Below the pieces are notes generated by a model, which was not told the origin of the DNA, did no database searches, and saw only the letters and a list, made by a program, of their open reading frames with translations. From NCBI RefSeq assembly GCF_019977735.1, contig NZ_AP025018.1, positions 4,402,001 through 4,466,000 on the forward strand: 64,000 nt of DNA. Reading direction: 5' to 3'. Below, piece after piece: positions 56,238-64,000 of this stretch (position 1 is the stretch's first letter; every line of letters begins with the position of its first letter). A program made the position numbers and the translations under genes. Source of the stretch: Calothrix sp. PCC 7716 (GTDB taxonomy: Bacteria; Cyanobacteriota; Cyanobacteriia; Cyanobacteriales; Nostocaceae).

Positions 56238-56827
56238 CTCTAGCATCTTAATATTTTGAATCTAATCTTTAATTGTCATCTTTTTCAAGATGTTCGAGGA
56301 TACGACGGTTTTCTGTCTGTAATCCAAGTATAGAAGATTGCATTCCACGCATGTCCTCTCTTATTTCTTTAATTTCCGTAGCATGGTTTGTTACCACGTT
56401 AGTTAGTGTTGTAACAGGCTGATTAGTGCTGTTAGTTCCTCTTTCCTACCAATAAAATTTCGCAAATTCTGCAACTTGGCGCCTGCTACAAAAGGATTGG
56501 AAGGAGGCATTTTTTATTGGAGTAACTATTCATAATTAATATTATCAATAAACTCAGATTTTATATGTCATTAAAAACACATTACAACAGATTATATAAT
56601 TTACAAAAAGCTAAATCAAATGCCACAATATTTTTTATTTTTTTAAAGATTAGAAATTGATAACACAAAGCTTTATTTGCGAATAATAAATTATCAATTA
56701 AAAAAAAATGAAATTTTTTAAATTATAAAGTATACGCGAGTCGGGTATATTTATATATAATCAGCGTTAAAGCTCCAAAGCGCCAAAGTTCAAGTCTGAA
56801 AATGTATAACTGGGTTTAATTATCGAT
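56238..56827. other. Intergenic region with an ATPase remnant and AT-rich leader
   Basis: 590 bases. The left part carries a broken minus-strand ORF (56269-56510). The right part (56520-56827) is very AT-rich and holds the lepB promoter, including GTTAAAGCTCC near 56765. No intact gene was found. Confidence 0.6.
56269..56510 (-). pseudogene. Remnant of an AAA/STAND-type ATPase gene
   Basis: An ATG at 56510 opens NPFVAGAKLQNLRNFIGRKE, then EL. This is the N-terminal signature that precedes the Walker A region in AAA/nSTAND ATPases (FVGRxxEL). About 30 residues in, the frame breaks. The other frame reads a coiled-coil tail (TNHATEIKEIREDMRGMQSS, then LQTENRRILEHLEKDD) to TAA at 56271. The ATPase core is gone, so this is a decayed gene with a deletion and a frameshift. 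Identification is from the short motif only. Confidence 0.5.
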
Positions 56828-57427
56828 ATGACCTCTCAAGAAAGCGCTCAAGAAAGCGATGTCAAGCAAAATTCAGCGTCATCTCAAGTGTGGCGAAATG
56901 TCCGTGAGAACATCTTTTTAGTTGTTATTGCGCTGATTTTAGCCTTTTTAATTCGCACGTATATTGCTGAACCCCGCTATATACCCTCAGATTCAATGGT
57001 GCCGACATTACATAAGGGTGATAGATTAGTAGTTGAAAAAGTATCTTATCATTTTCATCCACCCCATTTCGGCGATATTGTTGTTTTTACCCCACCACCA
57101 GAGTTACAGCGAAGGGGATATCCGAAAGACCAAGCTTTTATTAAACGCATCATTGGCCAACCAGGTGACTCGATACAAGTGACTAAAAATATGGTTTATG
57201 TCAACGGTACACCCCTTCAAGAAGATTACCTCAAAGATAATTACATCCAGCAAGACCCTAGACAGCTATTTAACCAAACCCAAGTTCCACCCAACCAGCT
57301 TTTTGTCATGGGAGATAACCGCAACGACAGTAACGACTCACGCTATTGGGGATTTTTACCTAGCGAAAACGTCATCGGTCGCGCAGTATTTAGGTTCTTC
57401 CCTTTCAATCGCACAGGCCTAATTTAA
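56828..57427 (+). CDS. lepB: Signal peptidase I
   Basis: 199-residue membrane serine protease that cleaves Sec and Tat signal peptides. One membrane segment (residues about 28-46) precedes the catalytic Ser56 (YIPSDSMVPTL). The general base is Lys106 (AFIKRIIGQPGD). Conserved box GDNRNDSNDSRYWGFLP follows. The ATG at 56828 fits the family. Monocistronic. Confidence 0.95.
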   Translation: MTSQESAQESDVKQNSASSQVWRNVRENIFLVVIALILAFLIRTYIAEPRYIPSDSMVPTLHKGDRLVVEKVSYHFHPPHFGDIVVFTPPPELQRRGYPKDQAFIKRIIGQPGDSIQVTKNMVYVNGTPLQEDYLKDNYIQQDPRQLFNQTQVPPNQLFVMGDNRNDSNDSRYWGFLPSENVIGRAVFRFFPFNRTGLI

Positions 57428-57467
57428 CCTAGTTGTTATAAATTCTGAATAAATTCTGAATTGTGGA

Positions 57468-57491
57468 TTGTGGAGCGGGCATCCCTGCCCG
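57468..57491. repeat. GGGCATCCCTGCCC hairpin repeat
   Basis: TTGTGGAGCGGGCATCCC followed by TGCCCG. It lies between the convergent stops of lepB and the HhH gene and may act as a bidirectional terminator. Confidence 0.8.
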
Positions 57492-57504
57492 CCCCTATAT
57501 CTAC

Positions 57505-58032
57505 CTAAAACTTCAAATAATACATCAACTGCGCCAACACATCACCTGGTAAATTCAGGCGCCTTTGAAAATCAACAATATCCCGATACAGTCCACCCTC
57601 TAACCTATTCTTCACTACAGCCTCAGCCAAAGCCAACTCAATAAATGGAACTTTCAGCAGCGCTTCTGTTGTTGCTGTATTTGGATTAATTTGCTTAGTA
57701 GAAATTTCTAATTCGTCTTCGTCGTAATAACTAAAATCAAGTATTAGTTTTAATGCTTCCAAGCGCGCGGGAGATATACTCAAAGCCGCTGCAACATCTT
57801 CTATACAGTAATACTTGACACCAGAACGTGATAATTCTGCCAGTGTACGCGCTTGATGAATAGAAAATCCTGGTAGTCTTAACCAATCGTCTACCGTAGC
57901 TTGATTTGCATCAATCCGAATACCAAGTTGTGCAGCTACAGCTAATTCTTCTACTGTCTGCAAACGGTAATAAGGATTACCAAGTATTTGATTTTGCAGT
58001 TTTTGCAGTCTGGAATTAAAAGAAAATGGCAT
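57505..58032 (-). CDS. Helix-hairpin-helix (ComEA-like) protein
   Basis: 175 residues with two or three HhH-like motifs: IDANQATVDDWLRLPGFSIH (residues about 36-55) and INPNTATTEALLKVPFIELA (about 114-133), as in ComEA-type DNA-binding proteins and PsbU. There is no signal peptide, so it is likely cytoplasmic. The function is unknown; DNA binding is inferred. The upstream side is filled with TAGGAGT-type heptamers. Confidence 0.78.
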   Translation of the reverse strand: MPFSFNSRLQKLQNQILGNPYYRLQTVEELAVAAQLGIRIDANQATVDDWLRLPGFSIHQARTLAELSRSGVKYYCIEDVAAALSISPARLEALKLILDFSYYDEDELEISTKQINPNTATTEALLKVPFIELALAEAVVKNRLEGGLYRDIVDFQRRLNLPGDVLAQLMYYLKF

Positions 58033-58033
58033 A

Positions 58034-58157
58034 ACAGTTAGGAGTTATGAGTTAGGAATTAGGAGTTATAAGTTATAAGTTGTAAGTTATAAGTTATGGG
58101 TAATTCATTCACTTTATTATCTTTATTCCTAACTCCTCACTCCTCACTCCTAATTTT
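58034..58157. repeat. Heptameric tandem repeats (TTAGGAGT/TTATAAG type)
   Basis: Runs of GTTAGGAGT, AGTTATAAG and the inverted CCTAACTCC, CACTCCT units. The two arms are complementary and may form a hairpin between the HhH and TM2/SHOCT genes. Confidence 0.8.
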
Positions 58158-58159
58158 GA

Positions 58160-58531
58160 TTAAATATGTTCAAGTAATTGGCGCCGCTTTTGTTCAAATT
58201 CGTACTCAGTAATTAAGCCATCTTGACGTAAAGCTTCTAACTCACGCAGTGCTTCGGCAATAGAAGAAACTTGTTTACCGGCAGCTTGGGAAATTCTGAC
58301 AGATTTACCTAGGTTAAAATTACGGTCAAAAGTATCTTCATCCTGAGCTAAAAACCAAACTCCCTCAATGGCACTGGCAACTTTAGGTATTGGTGTCCAC
58401 GAGAGGAGGACATATATTACACCCCACAAAGGTTGTCCAAGATAAAATTTGTGTAATCCTGAAACAGTCAGCGTTCCAGAAAAAGCTAGTACAGCAGCGA
58501 CACTACGGTTTTTATGCTGATTTTTAAACAT
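58160..58531 (-). CDS. TM2 and SHOCT domain membrane protein
   Basis: 123 residues. The N-terminal TM2 (NINE) domain has two membrane segments (AAVLAFSGTLTVSGLHKFYL, then GVIYVLLSWTPIPKVASAIE). The C-terminal SHOCT domain is a short helical hairpin (LRELEALRQDGLITEYEFEQ). SHOCT domains mediate oligomerisation, and TM2 proteins are of unknown function. The AGAAACC palindrome at 58546 lies just upstream. Confidence 0.85.
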   Translation of the reverse strand: MFKNQHKNRSVAAVLAFSGTLTVSGLHKFYLGQPLWGVIYVLLSWTPIPKVASAIEGVWFLAQDEDTFDRNFNLGKSVRISQAAGKQVSSIAEALRELEALRQDGLITEYEFEQKRRQLLEHI

Positions 58532-58823
58532 ACATTTACAGAAACAGAAACCTGGTTTCTTGATTAAAAACCCGATTTTAACAAAAATGTATACTATATA
58601 TTGTAAGATTTTTTCAGAAATGTTATTACATTTAGCTAATTCTTGTCATCAAAATACCTACAAAGGCAGGTTTTAGCGTCAAGTGTTGGAATCGCGGTAA
58701 AAAACCGTACAAAAACCATAGCTTACCAGATTATCAGCCTAGACTAGAATGAAATTATAGAGGTAAAAGTTATAAAAATATAAGAACTTGCTGGGAGTTG
58801 TGACTCAGCGAACCGGGAGCAAC

Positions 58824-59147
58824 ATGGGATTCTTTGACTCTGACATAATTCAACAAGAAGCAAAGCTGCTGTTTGATGATTACCAAGCTTTGATTAAACT
58901 TGGTAATGGTTACGGTAAATTTGACCGTGAAGGCAAAAAGTTGTTCATCGAACAAATGGAAGCAATGATGGAGCGCTATCGAATTTTTATGAAGCGCTTT
59001 GAGCTATCCGAAGACTTTATGGCACAAATGACAATGGAACAGCTCAAAACCCAGCTTGGTCAGTTTGGTGTTACCCCACAACAGATGTTTGACCAAATGG
59101 AGATGACCTTGCAACGCATGAAAGCAGAACTTGAAAAACAAAAATAA
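58824..59147 (+). CDS. DUF1825 family protein
   Basis: 107 residues, conserved in cyanobacteria. Starts MGFFDSDIIQQEAKLLFDDY and continues with KLFIEQMEAMMERYRIFMKR, rich in Met and helical. The start at 58824 follows GGGAG, and the frame is open 12 codons further upstream (58788). Function unknown. The stop is followed by the heptamer repeats at 59158. Confidence 0.9.
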   Translation: MGFFDSDIIQQEAKLLFDDYQALIKLGNGYGKFDREGKKLFIEQMEAMMERYRIFMKRFELSEDFMAQMTMEQLKTQLGQFGVTPQQMFDQMEMTLQRMKAELEKQK

Positions 59148-59157
59148 CAAAAAGAGT

Positions 59158-59338
59158 AGAAAGTGCTGAGTGCTGAGTGCTGAGTTTGAGTTGAAAGTGC
59201 TGAGTGCTGAGTTCTGAGTTGTAAGAGTAAGGTTAATCGTCAAATAGTAACTCTTAACTCCTAACTCTAATTCCTAACTTTTTACTCAGCACTCAGCACT
59301 CATTACTCAGCACTACTCAGCACTCAGCACTCAGCACT
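59158..59338. repeat. Heptameric repeats forming a large inverted repeat
   Basis: GTGCTGA units (59163-59220) face CTCAGCA units (59284-59337) with CTAACTC units between, giving a stem of several dozen bases. Located between the convergent DUF1825 and PBP stops. May act as a terminator or as a target for further repeat growth. Confidence 0.88.
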
Positions 59339-61261
59339 CTAGTCAGATTTTGGACGTGGGAATTGTGATGGTGACTTGAAGTTTTGTACTGGTACTCCTT
59401 TGAGCGCGCGTTGCATGAAGTCAGCCCAGATAGGAGTCACCATTGTACCACCCGTGGCGCCACTTGCGAGTTGTCGGTTGTCGTCTCGACCGACCCAAAC
59501 AGCTGTTGTTAATTGCGGTACGGTTCCTACGAACCAAATATCTTTTTCTGAAGATGTTGTACCCGTTTTACCAGCTGCTGGGCGCCCAATTGCTGCGTTT
59601 TTACCTGTACCCTCAGTAATTACCGCACGCATAATATCAATAGTTGATGCACTTGCCCAAGGGTCAAGAACCAATTGGGGTTTCGGCGTATTATCAAGCA
59701 TAACATTACCGCTACTATCGGTGACGCGCATAATCACGGTTGACGGAGATTGCCAACCGTAGTTTGCGAAAGTAGCGTAAGCACTAGCCATTTCTAATGG
59801 TGTAACACCTATGGCACCCAATGGTAGCGAAGTTACAGGTTCCATTGGACTCATTATTCCCAAGGTACGACTAGTTTCAACGACTTTGTTCATGCCTATC
59901 GCTTTACCTAGTTTAATAACTGGAATGTTACGCGACTGTGCTAGGGCAGTACGAATTGACATGGCGCCTGCGAAACCACCATCGTAGTTTCTTGGAAAAT
60001 ACCAGCCATCACCATCACGGTAGCTAACTGGAGAATCTATGACTGTTGAGCCTGGTGCGTATTTACCAGTTGCAAAAGCTGCGTAGTAAACGAATGGCTT
60101 AAATGATGAACCTGGTTGGCGTAAAGCTTGTGTCGCACGGTTAAACTCACTCGTTTTCGGATCGACACCACCTACAAGCGCTTTAATAAAGTGCGTTCTA
60201 GGATCAACAGCAACTAAAGCTATTTGGTTCTTGTATAAACCTTGACTTAAAAGCCTTCCGTGCCACTTGCGAACGGTTTCTTCTGCCATGCGTTGAAACT
60301 CAGAATCAACGGTTGTTTGGACGCGCATCCCGCCTTTGAGCAGTGATTCACGTCCAAATTTTTTGGCTAATTCTGATGATACTGCGTTCGTTACATAAGG
60401 TAATGCGCTACCTTGGAACGAACGGATTTTACCTAGTTTAATTTTTTCACTTACTGCTTGGTCGTGTTCGGCTTGAGTTATCCAACCCAATGTGAGCATT
60501 CGTCCTAGCACAATTTCTTGTTGTTCCTTCGCTTTTTTCATCGAAGCAAAAGGACTATATTCTTCCGGCGCCTGAATTAAAGCAGCCATCATCGCGGATT
60601 CTGCTAAAGTTAAATTCTCAGCAGCTTTGTTGAAATAACTGCGCGCTGCAGTTTGTACACCATAATTATTATGACCCCAATATACTTGATTGAGGTACAT
60701 TTCTAATATTTGGTCTTTGGAGAGAATTTGCTCTAAACGAATAGCGAGTACTGCTTCTGCGATTTTACGTGTAAATTCACGACGACGCGATAAAAATAAA
60801 TTTTTCACCAACTGCATCGTAATCGTCGAACCACCCTCGCGGACACCTCCACCTCTGAGGTTGCTAGCTAGGGCACGTCCAACACCTTTAGGGTTAATAC
60901 CGTGGTGAAAATAAAAGTCACTGTCTTCGCTCGCGAGTACCGCGCGTTTAATATTTGGTGAAATGCGGTCAAGAGGTACTACTTCGCGGTTTGCTTCCCC
61001 GTGGATACTCGCTAGGAGTTTACCCTTAACATCATAGAAGTAAGTGGTTTCAGAGGGGAAAAAATTGCGTAGCTGTCTGACATCGGGGAGATTGCGGAAG
61101 CTAATCGCTAATCCTACCAGCCCTCCAGCAACAATCGAACTTGTCAGCATGGTAATGGCGAGTAAGGTGCCGCCAGTTACCTGACCAACTCCCTTTATAA
61201 ACTCAAAACCAGATGCAGTCTGACCTCGGGGGTTTTTATCTTCAAAAGTCCTAGACGACAC
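59339..61261 (-). CDS. Class A penicillin-binding protein (PBP1A type)
   Basis: 640 residues. One N-terminal membrane segment (TGGTLLAITMLTSSIVAGGL) is followed by the GT51 transglycosylase domain (ASEDSDFYFHHGINPKGVGR, then GGSTITMQLVKNLF). The transpeptidase domain has SxxK in RQPGSSFKPFVYY, SRN in ALAQSRNIPVIKL, and KTG in AGKTGTTSSEKDIWFVG. It polymerises and cross-links peptidoglycan. The start is GTG at 61261. It is divergent from tyrS. Confidence 0.93.
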   Translation of the reverse strand: MSSRTFEDKNPRGQTASGFEFIKGVGQVTGGTLLAITMLTSSIVAGGLVGLAISFRNLPDVRQLRNFFPSETTYFYDVKGKLLASIHGEANREVVPLDRISPNIKRAVLASEDSDFYFHHGINPKGVGRALASNLRGGGVREGGSTITMQLVKNLFLSRRREFTRKIAEAVLAIRLEQILSKDQILEMYLNQVYWGHNNYGVQTAARSYFNKAAENLTLAESAMMAALIQAPEEYSPFASMKKAKEQQEIVLGRMLTLGWITQAEHDQAVSEKIKLGKIRSFQGSALPYVTNAVSSELAKKFGRESLLKGGMRVQTTVDSEFQRMAEETVRKWHGRLLSQGLYKNQIALVAVDPRTHFIKALVGGVDPKTSEFNRATQALRQPGSSFKPFVYYAAFATGKYAPGSTVIDSPVSYRDGDGWYFPRNYDGGFAGAMSIRTALAQSRNIPVIKLGKAIGMNKVVETSRTLGIMSPMEPVTSLPLGAIGVTPLEMASAYATFANYGWQSPSTVIMRVTDSSGNVMLDNTPKPQLVLDPWASASTIDIMRAVITEGTGKNAAIGRPAAGKTGTTSSEKDIWFVGTVPQLTTAVWVGRDDNRQLASGATGGTMVTPIWADFMQRALKGVPVQNFKSPSQFPRPKSD

Positions 61262-61414
61262 GGGATTTTACTTCCTCACTTGTATATGTAAGTATATTTT
61301 CAAAAGGGCTTTGCTCGCGGTCAATTTTTTGTAATTATATTAGTTTGGCTCCAAACCCTGCGCGTTAAATTTATATTGACTTTATATTGACTGTAATCAA
61401 CCTGACATAAAGTT

Positions 61415-62662
61415 GTGCAAAGTATAACTAATCAGTCTTCCTTAAAGACTCTACAACAGACTCCTGCTTTGACGCGCGCCCAAACGTGGTTGCATCGTGG
61501 TACTGTAGAAATTTTCCCACATGCTACCGATAAGGCAAGCGAAACTGAAAATCTTGAAGATTTGTTAACAAAAATTAACCGTCCTTTGCGAGTAAAGTTG
61601 GGTATTGATGCTACTGGCACAGATATACATTTAGGTCATAGCATACCTGTGCGAAAATTACGAGCTTTTCAGGATGCAGGACATACGGCAGTTTTGATTA
61701 TTGGTGATTTTACCGCTCGTATTGGCGATCCAACAGGTAAATCTGATGTTAGGCGCCAATTAACTACAGAAGAAGTCCGTGAAAATGCCAAAACTTATCT
61801 TGACCAAGTACGTCCCATATTAGATTTTGATACACCCAACCGTCTTGAAATCCGTTATAACTCGGAATGGCTAGCCAAACTGGATTTAGCCAAAATTTTA
61901 GATTTACTTTCTACAATGACTGTAGGACAAATGCTTGAGAAAGAAGGATTTGACATCCGGTATAAAGCACAGAATCCTATTTTCCTTCATGAGTTCCTGT
62001 ATCCGTTAATGCAGGGTTATGATTCTGTTGCCGTCGAGTCAGATGTTGAATTAGGTGGTACTGACCAAAAATTTAACATTGCTGTAGGGCGTGACTTACA
62101 GCGCCATTTTGGACAGAAGCCTCAGTTTGGTTTATTAACACCGATTTTAATAGGCACTGATGGCGTACAAAAAATGTCGAAGTCTCTGAATAATTACATA
62201 GGTTTATCAGAGCATCCGAATAATAAATACCAAAAGCTTCAAGCAACACCTGATAATTTGTTGGAATCTTATTTTGAACTGCTAACAAATTTACCTTTAG
62301 ATCGTTTGCCTACAGAAGCGCGCGATAAGCAAAAACTCCTAGCTTGGGAAGTAGTTAAACACTATCACGGTGAAGTTGCTGCTGCCGAAGCCAAAAAAGC
62401 AGCAGAATCTGCTGGTCAGCAAGGAGAAATTCCAGAGTTTTCTTTATCTGGCGTTGAATTTCCGGCGCGGTTAGCTTCGATTTTAAATTTAAGTGGGTTG
62501 TGTAAAAGCGGGGGCGAGGGCAGGCGTAAGATTCAAGAAGGGGGGGTAAAGTTGGATTCTGAGAAGGTCTCTGATGCCGAAACAACTTTTCAAAACCCTG
62601 AAGAGTTACACGGTAAAGTTTTACAGCTAGGAAAGAAAAATTTTATTCGTCTAACACCGTAA
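61415..62662 (+). CDS. tyrS: Tyrosyl-tRNA synthetase
   Basis: 415 residues. The class I motif HLGH is at 72-75 ([18 protein letters not shown]) and KMSKS at 253-257, with a C-terminal S4 RNA-binding domain ([20 protein letters not shown]). It charges tRNA-Tyr. The frame opens at GTG 61415, giving a 20-residue N-terminal extension; the family core starts near [12 protein letters not shown]. It precedes pyrF, separated by a GTGGGCA palindrome, and the two are probably independent. Confidence 0.95.
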   Translation: MQSITNQSSLKTLQQTPALTRAQTWLHRGTVEIFPHATDKASETENLEDLLTKINRPLRVKLGIDATGTDIHLGHSIPVRKLRAFQDAGHTAVLIIGDFTARIGDPTGKSDVRRQLTTEEVRENAKTYLDQVRPILDFDTPNRLEIRYNSEWLAKLDLAKILDLLSTMTVGQMLEKEGFDIRYKAQNPIFLHEFLYPLMQGYDSVAVESDVELGGTDQKFNIAVGRDLQRHFGQKPQFGLLTPILIGTDGVQKMSKSLNNYIGLSEHPNNKYQKLQATPDNLLESYFELLTNLPLDRLPTEARDKQKLLAWEVVKHYHGEVAAAEAKKAAESAGQQGEIPEFSLSGVEFPARLASILNLSGLCKSGGEGRRKIQEGGVKLDSEKVSDAETTFQNPEELHGKVLQLGKKNFIRLTP

Positions 62663-62663
62663 T

Positions 62664-62688
62664 GTAGGGTGGGCAGTGCCCACCATAC
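62664..62688. repeat. GTGGGCAGTGCCCAC palindrome
   Basis: GTAGGGTGGGCAGTGCCCAC followed by CATAC, one base after the tyrS stop. It can end tyrS transcripts and is the fourth copy of this element in the window. Confidence 0.8.
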
Positions 62689-62712
62689 TTCAATCCAAAA
62701 TCCTTTCATCCA

Positions 62713-63417
62713 ATGTCCAACAAAATAATCGTTCCTCTAGATGTCGCCACAATTGATGATGCTGTGGCACTTATTGATAAATTACCCGATGTTACTTTTT
62801 GGAAAGTTGGGTTAGAGCTTTTTACAAGCACTGGGCCGCAAATTCTCGAAATTTTAAAATCTCGCCAAAAACGAATTTTCCTTGATTTGAAATTTCATGA
62901 TATACCCAACACAGTCGCAGGCGCCTGTCGTGCTGCTGGGCGTTATGGCGTAGATTTACTTACCGTTCATGCTACAAATGGACGTGACGCTTTAATGAAA
63001 GCAACCGAAGCAGTCAAAGAAGGCGCCGCAATTGCAGGCGTTAAACCTCCTAAGTTAATCGCTATTACCTTGCTTACCAGCATTTCCTCGCGTCAACTAG
63101 CTTTTGACCTACGAATACCTCTCGAACTGCCCGAATATGCCCTACAAATGGCATTAATGGCAAAAGAAGCTGGCTTGGATGGGGCAGTGTGTTCACCTCA
63201 AGAAGTGGCACAACTACGTAATACATGTGGTGATGATTGGATGCTAGTATGTCCTGGTGTTCGTCCGGATTGGGCAGAAAAAGGCGACCAACAGCGCACT
63301 TTTACTCCCAAAAAAGCATTCCAAGCAGGCGCCAGTTTCCTTGTCATCGGTCGTCCCATCACCGCCGCCGAGGAACCTGCCCTAGCCTGGAAAAAAATAT
63401 GTGATGAAGTGGCATAA
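62713..63417 (+). CDS. pyrF: Orotidine 5'-phosphate decarboxylase
   Basis: 234 residues, last step of UMP synthesis. The catalytic array is in [13 protein letters not shown] (D58, K60, D63), with the phosphate loop [12 protein letters not shown] near the C-terminus. The ATG at 62713 gives [16 protein letters not shown], as in the family. A secreted-protein gene follows after two bases. Confidence 0.95.
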   Translation: MSNKIIVPLDVATIDDAVALIDKLPDVTFWKVGLELFTSTGPQILEILKSRQKRIFLDLKFHDIPNTVAGACRAAGRYGVDLLTVHATNGRDALMKATEAVKEGAAIAGVKPPKLIAITLLTSISSRQLAFDLRIPLELPEYALQMALMAKEAGLDGAVCSPQEVAQLRNTCGDDWMLVCPGVRPDWAEKGDQQRTFTPKKAFQAGASFLVIGRPITAAEEPALAWKKICDEVA

Positions 63418-63419
63418 TT

Positions 63420-64000
63420 ATGACGTTTACAGTCGGGAAAAATTATGGCTCGTGCTTCGTATGTGGGTTATGGCTATTTGTCTCGAATGTATCCTCGTTG
63501 CCTGTTTGGGGTGTTAACAAAAGCGAAAGCTTATGTTCTCAACAAAATCTAGAATTAATTACTACTAACCTAATGCGGGATTTGCCTAGCTACGCAAATC
63601 GTGCTGCTCAACGTGCTAGGCGCCTGACTCGCATAGGCGACACTTTTGGCTACATGCTTACTGCTGGTAGACCAGAATTTAAACCTTTGCCACTAAATCC
63701 AAATGTTACAAGTGAAAATACGGCAAAAACTCTTTCTGAAGGTGTCGAACAAATATTTTTTACAACGTTAGAGCGACGCTACATAGCAAAGCAAGCTGTA
63801 GAGTTACAAGAATTTCACTGGCTACTGGTAACGAAAACCAGTACAGGTTGGCGTAAAGTCATGATGTTTACTCAAACTGGCTCATTCCCGGTAAGTAAAC
63901 AAGTTCCTAGCCCACCACGCGATAGTAGTGATGGTGTAGTTGGTCAAGCTGTTGACGCATGGTTACGTGACTGTCAAGCAGGAGCCATTCGTGAGCAAAA
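63420..64000 (+). CDS. Putative secreted protein, cut by window end
   Basis: ATG at 63420, two bases after the pyrF stop, opens a frame that stays open to the window edge (193 codons). The N-terminus MTFTVGKNYGSCFVCGLWLF, then VSNVSSLPVWG, resembles a signal peptide. Downstream come NLMRDLPSYANRAAQRARR, LEFKPLPL-like and VELQEFHWLLVTKTSTGWRK segments. It looks like a conserved cyanobacterial protein, but I cannot name it. It may be cotranscribed with pyrF. Confidence 0.75.
   Translation, partial: MTFTVGKNYGSCFVCGLWLFVSNVSSLPVWGVNKSESLCSQQNLELITTNLMRDLPSYANRAAQRARRLTRIGDTFGYMLTAGRPEFKPLPLNPNVTSENTAKTLSEGVEQIFFTTLERRYIAKQAVELQEFHWLLVTKTSTGWRKVMMFTQTGSFPVSKQVPSPPRDSSDGVVGQAVDAWLRDCQAGAIREQ

Noticed and set aside
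1-64000. tRNA, rRNA, CRISPR array, IS transposase or prophage
   Set aside because: None was recognised on reading either strand. Repeats present are short palindromes or heptamers without regular unique spacers.

Overview
The window is a 64 kb piece of a cyanobacterial chromosome, most likely from a filamentous, heterocyst-type (Nostocales, Calothrix/Rivularia/Nostoc-like) organism. This rests on cyanobacteria-restricted families (DUF3769 outer-membrane protein, Ycf51, DUF1825, DUF3143, an SLH-type porin, Uma2 proteins), a low-to-moderate GC content, heptameric short tandem repeats (CTCAGCA/CTAACTC type) and many dispersed intergenic palindromes. I saw no copy of the classical cyanobacterial HIP1 octamer GCGATCGC. 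The hexamer GGCGCC instead occurs about a hundred times by eye and seems to fill the same role. No rRNA, tRNA, CRISPR array, transposase or prophage was recognised.

Layout: 0.2-6 kb holds an LptD-like outer-membrane protein and three uncharacterised proteins. 6.1-12.5 kb holds a GH38 alpha-mannosidase carrying repeat insertions, a methyltransferase, hisG, a divergent OmpR-type regulator and an acyltransferase. 12.8-26 kb is mixed metabolism and envelope: a DUF2079 membrane protein, an HD-like protein, an aminotransferase plus glycerol-dehydrogenase-like pair, Ycf51, a DUF2945/DUF3140 pair, a ComFB-like protein, a flavoprotein, a YaaW-like protein, an O-antigen-ligase-like protein, a secreted cysteine-rich protein and a first small-protein/retropepsin pair. 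26-34.5 kb is accessory: a bestrophin, a frameshifted LRV-repeat protein overlapping a NuiA-like protein, a second small-protein/retropepsin pair, a DNA methyltransferase interrupted by one in-frame stop, and a Uma2 protein.

34.7-51 kb returns to core functions: M28 peptidase, dnaK3-type chaperone followed by dnaJ, porin, histidine kinase, J-domain/DUF3143 pair, uppS-cdaA, lysA, rimI and clpC. 51.2-56.2 kb is a compact five-gene operon of an unusual Hsp70, a zinc-ribbon membrane peptide, a large helical-repeat protein, a J-like protein without HPD and a GrpE-like protein. I consider this the best candidate for an undescribed system. 56.2-64 kb ends with an ATPase remnant, lepB, a HhH protein, a TM2/SHOCT protein, DUF1825, a class A PBP, tyrS, pyrF and a secreted protein cut by the window end.

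Two themes link the regions. One is chaperone and proteostasis functions: two Hsp70 systems, extra J proteins and ClpC. The other is invasion by small palindromic repeats, some of which sit inside reading frames without breaking them.
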